Assembly (NCBI RefSeq): GCF_910589235.1
Contig: NC_060965.1
Coordinates: forward strand, 4,615,792 to 4,679,791
Length of the DNA stretch: 64,000 nt
Direction: 5' to 3'
Source of the DNA: Vespa crabro
Lineage: Eukaryota; Arthropoda; Insecta; Hymenoptera; Vespidae
Shown here: piece after piece, positions 26,179 through 39,292 of the stretch
Layout: the number at the start of each line of letters is the position of its first letter
How positions within the stretch are numbered: position 1 is the stretch's first letter
The notes under the pieces: model-generated
What the model was told of the DNA's origin: nothing
The model's database searches: none
Seen by the model: only the letters and a program-made list of their open reading frames with translations
Translations under genes and position numbers: made by a program

Positions 26179-26937
26179 ATGTATCGTGTCATTATTTCTA
26201 CAATTTTGAGTGAGTCAATTAAAAAGAAAACCAATATCTTTTATATTAAAAATATATAATAAAATATAGAAAATTTGAATAATCCGAATTTATCTCTGTC
26301 GAATTTTAAATCAATCGATTTTATTGATATATTATATTTTTTTTATTCGTCTTTTTCTCTATCTATCTTATATTTAATAATATAGAGAATTAATACAAAA
26401 TTTTTTTGCTTTCTTTTTTTTTTTATCACAGTTGTACTCGCAATAATATCAAACACCATAGCCTTTCCTCAGGTAAGTTTACGAGTTTTATTTTAAATAT
26501 TAGTCTATATAATATTTGGCTTTCGATTATTTCGACGAATCAGGGAGCACGAATGTTTCTGCTTTGGTCTGCAATCTGATTGGTCAAAGAAAAGTTTTTT
26601 GAAAGTTCATACTTATATATATACGTATATATGTATATGTATAATATTTTATCATATCATTTATTCTTTACCTTTATTATATACATTTTATTTTAGAATG
26701 ACTTGAATCTCGATGATGTTTCTCGAGTAGATGGTTTCGTTTTCGATGGTCCTGTTGACAGACCATTCTCCTCGACTCAACGTTCGATGATTGATAACAT
26801 GGCAGATCGTGTACCAACAACGCGAGCGACACCTGCACCTATTACTCCAGGATCCGAAGCTTATGAAAATTGCATTGCTAGATGTTTGGTAAATAAATTT
26901 AATTTGGATAATCTAATCTTTTTACCTTTTGGTTTTT

Positions 26938-27018
<81 letters not shown>

Positions 27019-27266
27019 AAAAAACAGATTCTTCTTGTTCACTGTATATGTAATATGTATATATTAATATGCTAATGTATATGTTAATATGTAGTTTTTT
27101 ATTTAGCATGCTCGGTAAAACCAAACTACGTAATATGATTAATCACTATTGATCTTTGCTAATGTATTAGAATATGTGATTAGTAATAAGGATATATGTT
27201 TACTTACGTGCGTCATCAATATACCTAATTATATATTTATAGATATATACATACATATATACATAC

Positions 27267-27301
<35 letters not shown>

Positions 27302-27712
27302 ATAATTCGTTTAAATACACACATATACATATATACATATATGTATATACAATCTTATATCGTTAATGTTTCTCTAATTAAAAACAAAAGTAATAAAAAA
27401 AAAATACTATTTACTATTTACTATTTAGAAATATTACTAAAGAAATATATATATATATATATTTTTTTTAATGCAGGTTACTCCAGAATATAATCCTGTA
27501 TGTGGAACAGACAACATTAGTTATGATAATCCAGGAAGATTAAACTGTGCAGTTAGCTGTGGCAAAAGTAAATTTATGCAACATCAGAGATTAAAGTTAA
27601 TTAAAAAATAATAAATATTATTTGATATAATATTAATTTTATTTTTTATGTTATTACAGAGATAAGCCTGAATGCTTATGGACGTTGTAGTGCCGACGGG
27701 ATCAGAGGTTAA
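26179..27712 (+). CDS. Secreted Kazal-type serine protease inhibitor
   Basis: Five exons: 26179-26209, 26432-26472, 26697-26888, 27477-27567 and 27660-27712. Phases close and give 135 residues. Residues 1-22 form a signal peptide (MYRVIISTILIVLAIISNTI). A Thr/Pro-rich linker precedes one Kazal-like domain with six cysteines: ENC, ARC, NPVCGTD, LNC, VSC and GRC. The hallmark PVCGTDNISYDN is present, but the third and fourth cysteines are 14 residues apart instead of about 10, and the reactive loop (CLVTPEYNPVC) is two residues longer than the classical one. Such non-classical Kazal proteins are frequent in insects; roles include protease control in haemolymph, gut or secretions. The target protease cannot be told from sequence. 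The acceptor and donor of each exon are canonical. Confidence 0.85.
26941..27016. repeat. (AT)n(GT)n compound microsatellite in Kazal intron 3
   Basis: About 45 bp of AT followed by about 30 bp of GT just after the third exon. Another AT tract is at 27268-27296. Confidence 0.95.
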
Positions 27713-28046
27713 TGGGTTATTTCTGGAGATTGATAACACTGATTTATTACAAGATTGAAATGATCTATTGCGGAAGACTGTTTAGCAATACATATTTTAT
27801 AATATTTTCTACTCTTTTTCTTTTTATTAACACATCCTTAATAGGTTAATAATTATAAAAAAATTTAGCTAAATCTTTTCTCATATTTTTATTATACAAG
27901 ATCATTTATAATAAGACTTCATCTTTGCCATATCGTAACTTAATTGTTATATTATATATGCATTGTATACTATCATTATATCGTTTTATAGAAATAAATT
28001 GCAAAATAACAAAGTACAAACTCTCGGTTGAATATCTTACAATATT

Positions 28047-28097
<51 letters not shown>

Positions 28098-28208
28098 ATT
28101 ATTATTATTATTGTCAGTATGGTTAATGTAAAAAAACGAAAAATAGATAAAGAAATAAGAAAAGAAAAGGTGCAGCAGTGATTTAAGATATTAGCCCATT
28201 ATAATAAA
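27713..28208. other. Convergent 3' region between Kazal and ZP genes
   Basis: Non-coding, about 500 bp. Contains an AATAAA near 27994 usable by the Kazal gene and a (TTA)n tract at about 28057-28111. Confidence 0.55.
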
Positions 28209-31200
28209 TCATGGTTCGATCGAAGAATTGTTTCTGTCAGCCCATCTGACCCTTCGAGCAATTTCAAAGTTTCCTCCATGAATACCATAAAGATGTCTAG
28301 CCAATATATCAGCCCTGTCTTCTTCCGCTCTTATAGCCATTCTTCTATATCGTCCAATTGCCAAGAGGCAAGAGGCTATCAAAACTATTTGAATGATCAG
28401 CCAAAAGATGAGTAAACCTAAAACTAAACCGGCGTCTACGCAGAGTAGTCCATCAATGGAGTCTACAAAAAAACAAAAAAAAAACAAAAAAAAATTTAAA
28501 CAATAAAAGGAATAATTAAAAAATGGATTAGAAAAAAAGATAAATCGTTGTCAAATGACGATTAAACTTACGTCCACCAGCGATTAGAATCGTATCGGGA
28601 GTAGTATTATCCCTGGACAGTAGAGGATCCGCAAAAATCACAGGACTCTGAACTATGATAGACAGTTGTAATGGTAGTTCATCTGGTGTTTTGTTCCTGA
28701 AAATTTCAGTTACCTCAGCAGCAATATAAGGCTCCGATGTTGACGCAACGACTGTCGACGTTCGTTTCCTTCTTCCATAAGAGACACGATTTCCTTCACA
28801 ATGTGTCTTAAAAATGAAAGAAATGAAAATTATATATTATTCTATTTAATACAATGATGATAAACGTTAACTTACCGGCTCGCATTTATCTAAACAAAAT
28901 TTAACAATAACGTTGAACCTGACCAATTGACTTTCAGGAAATTTAAACGCAGTAAAAGTTGCAATGAGTGAACGATTATCAATTGGATCTTTGGATAACG
29001 CTGGAAAGGTTGTTGGATCCGTAGGGCATCCAATTTCGTTAAGTAGAAGATAAGACCAATGTCCTGTTGCACTACTAGCTACTAGATGTCCAGCCATGAT
29101 ATCATATGGACCTAAAATACTTGAAATTCTATTTAATTCCGTGCTTTAATTTTATATCTATCATTTATCAAATTCGATCATGCTTAATTGCTCTTTTGAA
29201 GAAAAAGACTGGGGAAAAAAAAATATCCCATACGAACGACTGATCAAATTTACGAAGATAAGATACTTAACCAATGACATACCATCAGCTGGTTTAATTT
29301 CAATTCTGAGAGTCAGCCTTTCTCCCAACTTCGTAACGACTGCATCCTGATGATTCTCGTTTAAAATTCTCATAGTTATCATTGGTACTTCCGATGATGC
29401 GTTCATTACGATTGTTGAAATTGGCGGTACTCCTGCGCTAAAGACGTTATTACGGATATGGAAAAAGTCAAATAGATAATATATTTTATAAGTCTCAAAA
29501 CAGTGCTCACTTGGGATCAGCAAAATTTAAACTTGATTCCACTGATACATTTCTAGGCTGTGGAATATCATGTTCACCTATAGTACATCCAACTTTAACA
29601 GCTTGATCACCCAGTCTTTGAATAATAGGATTGAACTGTACGACTATGGTAGCCCATATCATCGTCCTTGTTCTGTAAATTATTAAATATATCAATGGAA
29701 TAATTGATGAAATAATTTTTAGATAACTCACCGATTTTCATTATCGATTGAAAATGCTGGCGTAAAGCCACATGGAATTTTAGACATATCCAATTCCTCA
29801 GTTTTTGGTAAAGGCAGTGTTAATATTGTTACATTTCGACCAGTGCCTTGAATACCACAATCATTTCCATAACCATTGGCGTAGAGTCTACCTTCGAAGG
29901 GTTCCATCGTAATCAAAGTGACTGTTAACGTCGTGTCACTACATCGTACCTTAACTGAATGACAATATCTTTTAATCTTGCAGTTGAAACAAACGCTAAA
30001 GTATTTATTTAAAAGAAACTCACCGTCTAAACAAGGCTCTCTTTCTTTATAAATACTGTTAGGTGTGTTAACAAGTGAACTGGTGCCAAGACTCAATGTA
30101 TCTTCTGAATGTAACCGACAAATTGGTTTCTTGTTTGAAGTATATACAACTGTGTAACTTCTACAGATGAAACCATCTTCACCAAGATCGCATCTTCTCT
30201 CGCACTATTTAATATATTACTTTCGTTATAAACTAATATTAATATACATAAATTTTAATTAAATATATAGCGATACCTCTCGTTTGTCAACACCAGGTAA
30301 TTCAAGGTCTGAATATGGCAGAGTTACATTCGAAAATTCAGCATAGGAACAATAATCCATTTTCACTGAAACATAATATGTGATTTAGATCATCGATAGA
30401 CAATATATTTATGATAATCTTTTCCTCCTTTTATTAGATGATTAATATAGATGATATAAATATATTATTATATATTTTTTAATAAAGTTTCTTACAGATT
30501 TTACTCACGTATATCATGACACTGATGTTGCAGGTACTCGTCTCTATACATGGAAGCCCTATAAGCTTGTGGCCTAATACTTCTTTCGACCATCGATAAG
30601 GCACATCTTCCTAATGTATTATTGATCGATAATGCCTTTGATGTACGAAATTGTGCTGATTTACAGGCACTACCTGAAAATAAAAATTCGAGTAATTTTA
30701 TATTCCGATGAATTTAATTTTTTAAATGACAATGACAGAGGAGCGAATTTTTTTATTTGTTCTTATTTCTTTTTTTTTTGCAGACCGACCTGATATCAAG
30801 AATATTGATCATGTAAATTTTAGTATACCTGCATCAATACACGTTTCATAGCATCGATTTCTCCGCATAGCTTGTGGCAACCAAACAGACGCAACATCGA
30901 GTAAAACAGCACCCAATGTTCTTTCTACTTGCCAGAGTTTCTTTTTTTTACAAGTTTTAGGTACTGAAATATATATTAAATAAATATTCAACGAATATTT
31001 GTATATAAGAAAAATATTATTAATACCTTTTATACAAATTTCTTGATAAAATATAGAGTTTGACTCCGGAACAAACTCATCGCCTTCAACTTCGACAGTA
31101 TAACAGAGACTTCTATCGATATCGATCACGAAGGCAGTGCAATTAATTCGTTTACATCTGAATCAGATTACAATTAAATGTTAAATTATGTGAAAAGTGA

Positions 31201-31355
31201 TGGAAAACTGATATACTATACCTTTCGAAGCAAGGGATGACAATACCATGAGCATCTTCGCCACTGAACAAAGCAACTTTAGAAATAGTATACTCAGGTC
31301 TAGCTCCGCTAACTTTCTCCCAAGCAGTGTCTTGACAATTTTGGCATGATCCTAA

Positions 31356-31387
<32 letters not shown>

Positions 31388-31705
31388 AAAAAAAATTAAA
31401 CGAAAAAAAATTAAAGACGAAAAGAAAAAAACAAAGAAATTAAAATTGAAACAAGAGGAAAAAGAACACCCTCTGATTCTTTCAAATATAACAAACATTG
31501 CATTGAGAATATTTCAATGACGTAATATAAACGTCTTCGGAAAAATAAAAAAAAAAAGAAGAAAATAGAAAAAAAAAGGAAAAAAAAAAAGAAAAGAAAC
31601 CGTGATAAAACATAATGCAACAACACCTGTACAAATGATCGATGATATGATGACGACGACGACGACGAGAAGAAAAAATACCAGCGAACGCGAACGTCCA
31701 GGCAT
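28209..31705 (-). CDS. PAN/apple and ZP domain transmembrane protein (cuticle/apical matrix)
   Basis: Thirteen exons on the minus strand: 31627-31705, 31222-31351, 31027-31157, 30829-30963, 30509-30673, 30277-30365, 30024-30204, 29732-29954, 29511-29672, 29283-29437, 28876-29111, 28572-28806 and 28209-28462. All phases close, giving 724 residues from MPGRSRS at 31705; two in-frame upstream ATGs extend it by up to 10. Order: signal peptide (1-27), three cysteine-rich PAN/apple-like modules (about 28-113, 115-213, 214-303), a ZP domain (about 304-560, starting VKVRCSDTTLTVTLITM), a furin-like site RRKR at 574-577, a transmembrane helix at about 653-676 and a basic cytoplasmic tail ending SSIEP. 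This architecture is that of the fly ZP proteins trynity, neyo, nyobe and morpheyus, which shape apical matrix and cuticle; nompA is a less likely match. Which paralogue it is cannot be settled here. Confidence 0.85.
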
Positions 31706-34548
31706 CCTTTCAACAAAACTTTTTATCATAAACAATTGGAAAATCTATAAATTAATATTTATCAAACGATCTAACGCGTCCTTCCTTCTTTCTTAGACAC
31801 TATAACTTCGTCGTTACATAATTTCTTCTTCGCCGTAGTGTTAGTACGGCTGCTTTATCTATCTCGTAATACTTGTAATTAATTTTCTTCGATACCAAAC
31901 ATTTACACCGTCTTCTTCGATCGGCCGATTTTTTTTCATCCTCATGCCCGTCAATCAAAAATTCTCTTCTTCTTCTTCTACTTCTTTTCTTTTCTTTTTT
32001 TTTTCTTTTTTTTCTCTTTTTTTCTTTTATTTATTTATTTTTTTTTTTTTATTTATTTTTTTTTATTATTATTTTTTTTTTAATATATACAAAAATAAAA
32101 AGAAAGAAAACACGTTCGTCGTCTGGTAACAAACGAATGACAATTCCGTTCTCGCGTTCGTACCACGACTGACTCTACTCACGGGATGTGGGCAAAACTA
32201 TATATCGAGGTGCATTGTCGTAGAAAAAAAAAGAGGTGTTCCTGCGAAGACGAACAGGACGCGCTCGGTGGTCCACGAATGATCGCGATAGGCTTCTCCC
32301 TCTTTACCCCTCCTCTTCCTTCATCACCAGCAATCGCAATTAGTCACCCCTCTTTAATAATACGTATTACGTTTTTTTTTTCTATACTGTGTCGTTGTAT
32401 ATATTATATATATTATATATATTATATATAAATGATATTTTATATACATATAATATATCGCTTTAAAATTGCATAACATGTGATCATAATTATAATCTAA
32501 ATTAATCATTTATCAATTAATAATTTTATTTATTAATTATATTTATTACTTCTTTTCAAAATAAAAGAGACAGAATAATTATTTGTCATATTCTCGATAA
32601 ATGAAATTTTAATTTTATTAAAAAAAGATAATGTAAGTATTTTAAAATCAAATGACCTTCATTCGACTAAACATAGATAAGTCTATTTTAATATGATATT
32701 TTAAAAATATTAGAGAAATATAAATACACTATAATGGTCTCTTCGATTTAATTATAAATAAAATAACACAATATAATAAATAACTGTAAAATAAGGATGA
32801 GTTTCTTTTAGGAATATCATTGGCATTCGAAATATGAATATTTATTATTTCTTTATTGTCATTGGTAAGTGAAAACTACCACTATATTATTTTTTTTTTA
32901 TCAGCTGCAATTTTGGTTATCCATTAAGCTAATCATTTAAAAATAGTGTCAAATAAAAGAAACAAGATAGGTCCCACGGGTACTATACTAACGTAATATT
33001 TCCATCTGTAGAAAGGCTCGCCGAATCGAGGCCGTAGGTTCATTTACGTGCTCGAGTGGTCGTCTATCGTTATCACTGCTTACGCAATTGCCTTTGAAAA
33101 TGTAGGTATATGCATAGGAATGTGAACGGTTTGTCAAACAAAAAAGAAAAAAGAAAAAAGAAGAAAAAATGAAAAAGAAAAAAAGAAAGAACTATGGAAA
33201 GTCAATAGTGATGACTAATAAAATGAATTGATCTATATTTTGATGAAGATTTTTTATTATTGAAAAAAGAAGGTCAAATAATTAATCACTATCTTAATTA
33301 TAATGCTTATTCTTTTGTTATTTCCATTTTTTTTTGCGTTACAAATCGCATAATAAATTCCATAATGCGAAACTTTTTCCTCATTTATTTAAAGAAATAA
33401 AAATCATCTTTAAACCTAATTTTTTTTTATTATTTTCCAAATATGAACTAATCGATATGTTCGGCACTTATATCTGTGATAATAGTATTTTGAAATGAAC
33501 ACATCGATAATATGACTGACGTCAACCAAAAAAAATAAATGCTGATATTTGTCATAGGGATTCTTGTCCTTATACCTTTACAACTGGAATTTATTACGTG
33601 TAATTGTATATTTGTACATGTCTGTAAATTTAATATGTCTACTATACAATATATTGTGTATGTATAAATAGATATATTCGTCATCGATGTTGTTTTTAAA
33701 GATCTCTCATCGTTGCATACTTAATTATCTATCATAGCATTATCATGACTTAATACCAATCTAATCTCTCAGATTTAGTTATAAATTAAATTATAATTTT
33801 GTTTGTAAACTTAATATTTTTTCTTTTCTTTTTTTTTTCTTTTTTTTGGAATAATGAATTTCTAAATATTTTAATTAATTAATATCCATGTATCATAGTA
33901 ATTAATTATAAGCCTATTAGATTCGACTAATACGTTATTTACTTAATAGGTAAAGTTAATAGCATAGTAATTATACAATTATATCCTATGCATTATATGC
34001 CTAAAGTTTACATATTTATATACGTATTCAAAAATACATTATTCTTATGTTTCTCATTTTGATGTAGATATTCGAAAGAGGCAAAATGAAATTGAGAAAA
34101 CGTGATCATGGCACGTGTAAGATCGATATTATCGTTTGTAAAGGAAGATAACGTGTATAGGATTATTGCAAAATCGTTGTTTCTGTAAAGTACGCATACG
34201 AGCTCGTCTATGAGCACGCATCCGGCGTGATGTCCTTCGTCTTATGCAACAGCAACAGTAACGTTATTATATAGAATGAATATATATATATGTGTGTATG
34301 TTTATTATCGTCTGCCTGTACGTTGAAGCCACGTAAAACGTAAAATTAGTTCTCAAGATAAGGACTATTACGTGATTTAACTACAAATTTTAACAAAATA
34401 TTTTTTTTTTCCAAGAAATATAGACTATTTTTTTTATAGGAATTGTAATATTAGAAAAATTATATGATACTTTTATTTATTATAAATTATTAAATATATA
34501 ATATAATAAATCATTTGTACAATATAATAATTAAAAAAGAAATTTAGA

Positions 34549-34586
<38 letters not shown>

Positions 34587-36026
34587 TATTATAATATATT
34601 ATATTAATATAGTACAATTTACTCTTTAATAATATATTTTATATAATTATAATATATTATAATCATTTATAATAAATAAAAATAATTTTGATAATATATA
34701 AAAAGAAAATTTACAATCTCATCTTCTTTGTTTTTCATTTTCATTTCTTTTTATTTTTCTTAAATGATTAAAATCGTTATATAGGAGACTCAAATTTTGA
34801 CGTGATCCCTTTACTCTCGACAGGCTAGCCGAATCGATTTAGATGCAATTTCCTGTCGGGCCCGTCCGCGTCTACCTGTCAGTCTGCATATCGTCTCTAC
34901 CCCTTTTATACGGATCAATGATATCGTATAAACGATAATTGGATCGAAACGTAATTTATATGAAGTCGATCGATTACGAGAACATTCATTGTCATATCTC
35001 CTGATTTGACAAAAATCGTAAGAATAATAATGAGTAATGAGTAATCCTAATTCCATAATATTATTCTCTTTTTTCTTTTTGTTAAAATTAAAGAAAAAAA
35101 TATAAATATAAATTCTATTCTATTTTTTTTGTTTAATATTAAATGAAAAATGAACAAAACAAAGGAATATATATATATACATATATGTCGCGATAAAAAA
35201 ATTTTGTTAAACATCATCTTATCTCATCTTTTTGCAATAATTTATTTTTTTTTAAATTATAGATATTGCGACATTTTTTAAATTAACCTAATGAGTTTAT
35301 TGAAAGAGATGTCTTACATAATTCCTTAATATAATTCATAGTAACAACCTTTCCGTAAACTCGCATTGGATAGAAACTCGTTTAGAAAGTTTCATTAGTA
35401 AATTGCATAGAAGAAGTATCCGATCAAAAAATAAAGTCTATGATAATAGATCATTCGAAAATCTTAATAGAATTATAATAACTGGTTTTTAAATCATTGA
35501 TGTCTTCCTGTATAGTTTAATACGCTATTTTTAATATGTACTATATGTATATACTTTATAAGGTTTCTTTATATTGTACTAATGTTTAGAATACTTTCAA
35601 CCCGCATTTATTTATCAGTAACCATTAAAAATATTTTTTGCGTTGAAACCTTTTCGTAATATTGCTCGATTACGTTAAACTTTCGCCGACAGAAAAAGAA
35701 ATCTCTGGCCGAAGATAAATGTGTTAATGTTAAAATAATAATAAATTATAATTAATAATATGATTAAATTTTATATAATATGTACGTATATATATATGTA
35801 TGTGTATTAAATTTTGCTAAAGATTTATTAAGAAAGCAAAAGGAAAAAAGATATACATAAAACAATAATCATGTTTAATCTCTCTCAACGTAAAATTTCT
35901 ACGTATAATAATCTTTCGTGAATAATTTTGCAGAAAGATATATATATACATGTACGTATTTATGTATTTATATATATATATAGAGATAGAGAGAGAGAAA
36001 GAGAGAGAGAAAATTATTAAAAAATC
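31706..36026. other. Non-coding interval upstream of ZP gene
   Basis: No exon found in 4.3 kb. The first 500 bp probably hold the ZP gene promoter and 5' untranslated region. Several islands of balanced composition (about 33000-33110, 34070-34340, 34790-34990, 35330-35710) sit in AT-rich DNA and may be regulatory. Two of them share the element AGGCTNGCCGAATCGA. An (AT)n tract is at 34548-34583. Confidence 0.6.
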
Positions 36027-37366
36027 TTATATAGTGTTGCTTAGTGAATTTAACAAAATGCCCATATTGTATAATTGTAAGAGAGTATGAATCAAAGAAG
36101 AATATGTTGGTGAAAGAATATGACTGTCAAGCACATTCTGCAAGAGCTCCTTCAATGACGGTACAATATTTTCAAATATTATACCAATGGGCTGCGTTAA
36201 CTTATTATTCGTTATCTTCTCTATAGTATCAATAATTCTTTCAAAGAAAAAACAAAGAACTGCTTTCAAACTTCCTAGAGGATTTGTTGAAATTTCGACA
36301 GAAGAAGGTATTTTATCCGATCCCAATAGATTACATTCTAGAAGATTGCCGACGTTTGAAAGTAAGTCAAAGCCATTGTTTCCAATTTCTGTGGACATAT
36401 TTAAGACATTTGGCCATATTATATGGGATCATATTATATGGGATTTTCATTAACACGATAAATACTCGGTAAAGAAAAAAAAGGTGGTGGTGGTAATGAT
36501 GATTGTGATGATGACTGTTTTGATGTCGATGTTGATGGTGATGGTGATGGCGATTGTGACGATGATGATTGTGGTGATAATAGTTGTGGTAATAATGACG
36601 ATGATAATAATGATGTATTAGAGGAAATGGATTCCGAATTGTTCGAAGTGCCTTCGAGATAATTAAGCAGTTGCTTCAGAAAACGGTAAACGGAATTGAA
36701 AATTTGATTGAACGATGGTGTCAAAATACTCATAATCTCGGACAATAATTCTTCCAATAGTTTTAGGCTCCTTTTTAAGACATTTAGAATTGGTGAGAGA
36801 AGTCCACCAAGTAGATTTTGAATTGCTTGGCCGATCGAATGAATCGTTTCGATTATCATTTGTACAAGAATGTTGATAATATTGGTTCCATTATTATTTA
36901 TCATTGGGATGACATATTTGTTGGTTGACGTCACGTTGCCTGAAATAATCTTTTGTTAAAGCTAATTTAGATCCTTAGATATTTTTATTATTCAGATATC
37001 AAACCTTTTTAAAAAGCACTCGTGCTAAACTCAAATTCCATTCTGTCCATCTCCTTTTCTTTTTTTTTTTGTTTTGTTTTCAAATTTAATCTGGTTGATT
37101 AGAATGTTAAGAGAGTAATAAAATGTGAAAGAAAAAGTGATAAGACAATGAGATAACGAATGATTTCTTTGAAACAAATATTAGGAAAGAGAGTAGCCGT
37201 ATGCGAGAAGATAGAAATAGATCAATGATTTGCAAAAAATAAAAAAAAAAATAGATCTACCTGTAGTATCCTTAATTTTTCCTGTTGGGATACTGGCTGC
37301 ATCAGATAGACCATGGAGTCCACAGATGAACACCATGCACAAGAATATTAACGTTGGAATTTTCAT
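36027..37366 (-). CDS. Secreted Ile/Leu/Ser-rich orphan protein
   Basis: I do not recognise this protein. Three exons fit: 37261-37366, 36466-36939 and 36027-36388. Both introns are phase 1 and the total closes at 313 residues. Exon 1 encodes a clear signal peptide (MKIPTLIFLCMVFICGLHGL, cleavage likely after DAA or SDA). Exon 2 has amphipathic Ile/Leu helices (IINILVQMIIETIHSIGQAI, LLGGLLSPILNVLKRSLKLL), then a Ser/Pro/Gln-rich linker. Exon 3 returns to similar amphipathic helices (LGSLKAVLCFFFERI, FENIVPSLKELLQNV). The second intron is only 77 bp and holds two copies of a 15-bp repeat. If it is retained, the protein stops at 36434 with 204 residues. A TATA box lies upstream. A coating, silk-like or lipid-interacting secreted product is possible but not shown. 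Confidence 0.65.
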
Positions 37367-37672
37367 CGTTTGAAGAAATAATATTATCTTTCAATTCTTA
37401 TGCTCTTCGATTATCCGTTCACAGATAAATTATAAAATAAATTTAATTAAAGTAAAATTTGTCCTGGTGAAAAATTACAAAATTGAAAAATTCAAATTAA
37501 ATTTGAAAAATTAAAGAAATAAAAATGTTATGTTTGAGTGCACAAATTATATTTCGGAAAATTTACTTTTTACTTACTGTTCGTTATTGAAAAAGTTCAA
37601 CGAAAACGTAGCAACGCTTTTGTTCAACGCGAGTTCGAAGGAATTTGCGAATATTTTCATGTGCGCTTAATA

Positions 37673-37680
37673 CTTATATA
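37673..37680 (-). promoter_or_regulatory. TATA box of the secreted orphan gene
   Basis: TATATAAG on the minus strand, about 310 bp before the ATG. A 5' untranslated exon probably runs from about 37650 to 37578, where it ends at ACA|gtaagt. Confidence 0.45.
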
Positions 37681-38354
37681 AAAAAACGCTACCATTTCTT
37701 ATCCACTTCTTATCGTTAAAAATGTTAGACAAATTATTCTTGAAAGTATGGTTGAAGAACTAATTAATACACATATACTATGAAAAATCGTCGAAATATG
37801 TAGGAAAAAAGAAGAATGTAGTAGCTATTTGAATATTCATTGAATTCATTCGTCATCTAACACTTGCATTTATTATGTTACCTTATCGTATACCTATTTC
37901 TTTCCCTCCATTTTATTCTTTCTTTCTTTTTTCTTTTTTTTTCCCCCATAAAATAAATAATTAATCGTGGCGTATCAACGATAGTTTAAAAGTTTATATA
38001 TTTATATATATTTTTATATATACATATTAATACATTTTATATATATATATATACATGTGTTTTTATATGTATGCAAACATATATATGTATTTGTATGTAT
38101 TGGTATGTAAAATTGTATACAATTAAAATTAACGACCAAACGTACTTCAACATCATTAGAAAGTGTCAAAGTCAAAAAGTTCATAAGTATTAGTCATCTG
38201 ACTCATTACTTTTGATAATAAAAAGGAAGAAATACATAAGATGATACTTAAATAAAGCAACATAAATGTCTCTTCGGCTTATTATAATTAAAAATGTAAA
38301 AAATATTTTTTTTAAATAATGTGCACGGTACCGAAGAACAATTTTCGAATTCAA

Positions 38355-38414
38355 ACCTTCGGCAATCTTCGGGTACCTTCGGAAATTTTCAATTATCTTC
38401 AGCAATCTTCACCC
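38355..38414. repeat. Three tandem 20-bp units, CTTCGG-containing
   Basis: Three adjacent units begin at 38355, 38375 and 38395. The first is ACCTTCGGCAATCTTCGGGT; the others differ at several positions. GGTACCGAAG at 38327-38336 is an inverted match to CTTCGGGTACC at 38367-38377. Confidence 0.7.
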
Positions 38415-39292
38415 CAGATATTAGTTCTTTGACCCCATGCAAATCACCTAAAAAATATTTTGTATCACAATAAACCGAAGATATTTATGTGGCCTTATAT
38501 AAATGTACCACCCTATATATTATGTATATATGAATAGAATTTATGTAAATATTTAAATATCATTAGACTAAAAAGCTCGATGATTAAACTCATTGTAGAC
38601 AAATTATATACTACGAAATATAGTAAGTAGTCTTTTATCTATCCTTTTATCAGTTGATGTATCATGACTATTACAATATTTTATCAAAATGTATTGACAT
38701 TCTATTTTTTTTGCAATGAATATTGCTCGAAGCTATTAGTCATTTTACTATATTAACTATAAATAATTGACATCGAAACGACGACCGACTTTTACATTTC
38801 ATGGACGGTCGATTATTAGAAAAAATACGTGTTCTCTCTTCATTTTTTTTTTTATAATTATAATATATATAATGAATTCGTAATAATACCTATTAAAAAA
38901 AGGTTAATTATATCTAACAAAATTTTTACCTGAATCAGTAATTATGATTCTAAATATTTATTTAATAATTATATCGGACTTTTCCTTAGAACATTTTAAC
39001 TTTGTTATTTTATTTGTTGTTTTCTTTAATAACATTGTGATTATAACAATGGCCAACTATAACGAAATAGGAAAAGATTCGAAAGAACGTATCACTTATA
39101 AATGACAAACAATCGTATTCGAAAAAGATTTTGATGTCTCTGCTATTTAATCTTCATCATGTGTTACTCAATGCTACATGTCATTAATATTCTGGAATTA
39201 AAACAAACACTATCAATTCGGTTATTATTACATCAATTAGTAACAGCGTAAATATAAAATAAATATCAAGTAATAAGCTAATGTTGGTTTTT

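Noticed and set aside
34811..35056. 81-codon minus-strand frame
   Set aside because: No signal peptide, motif or splice partner; the balanced composition may be regulatory.
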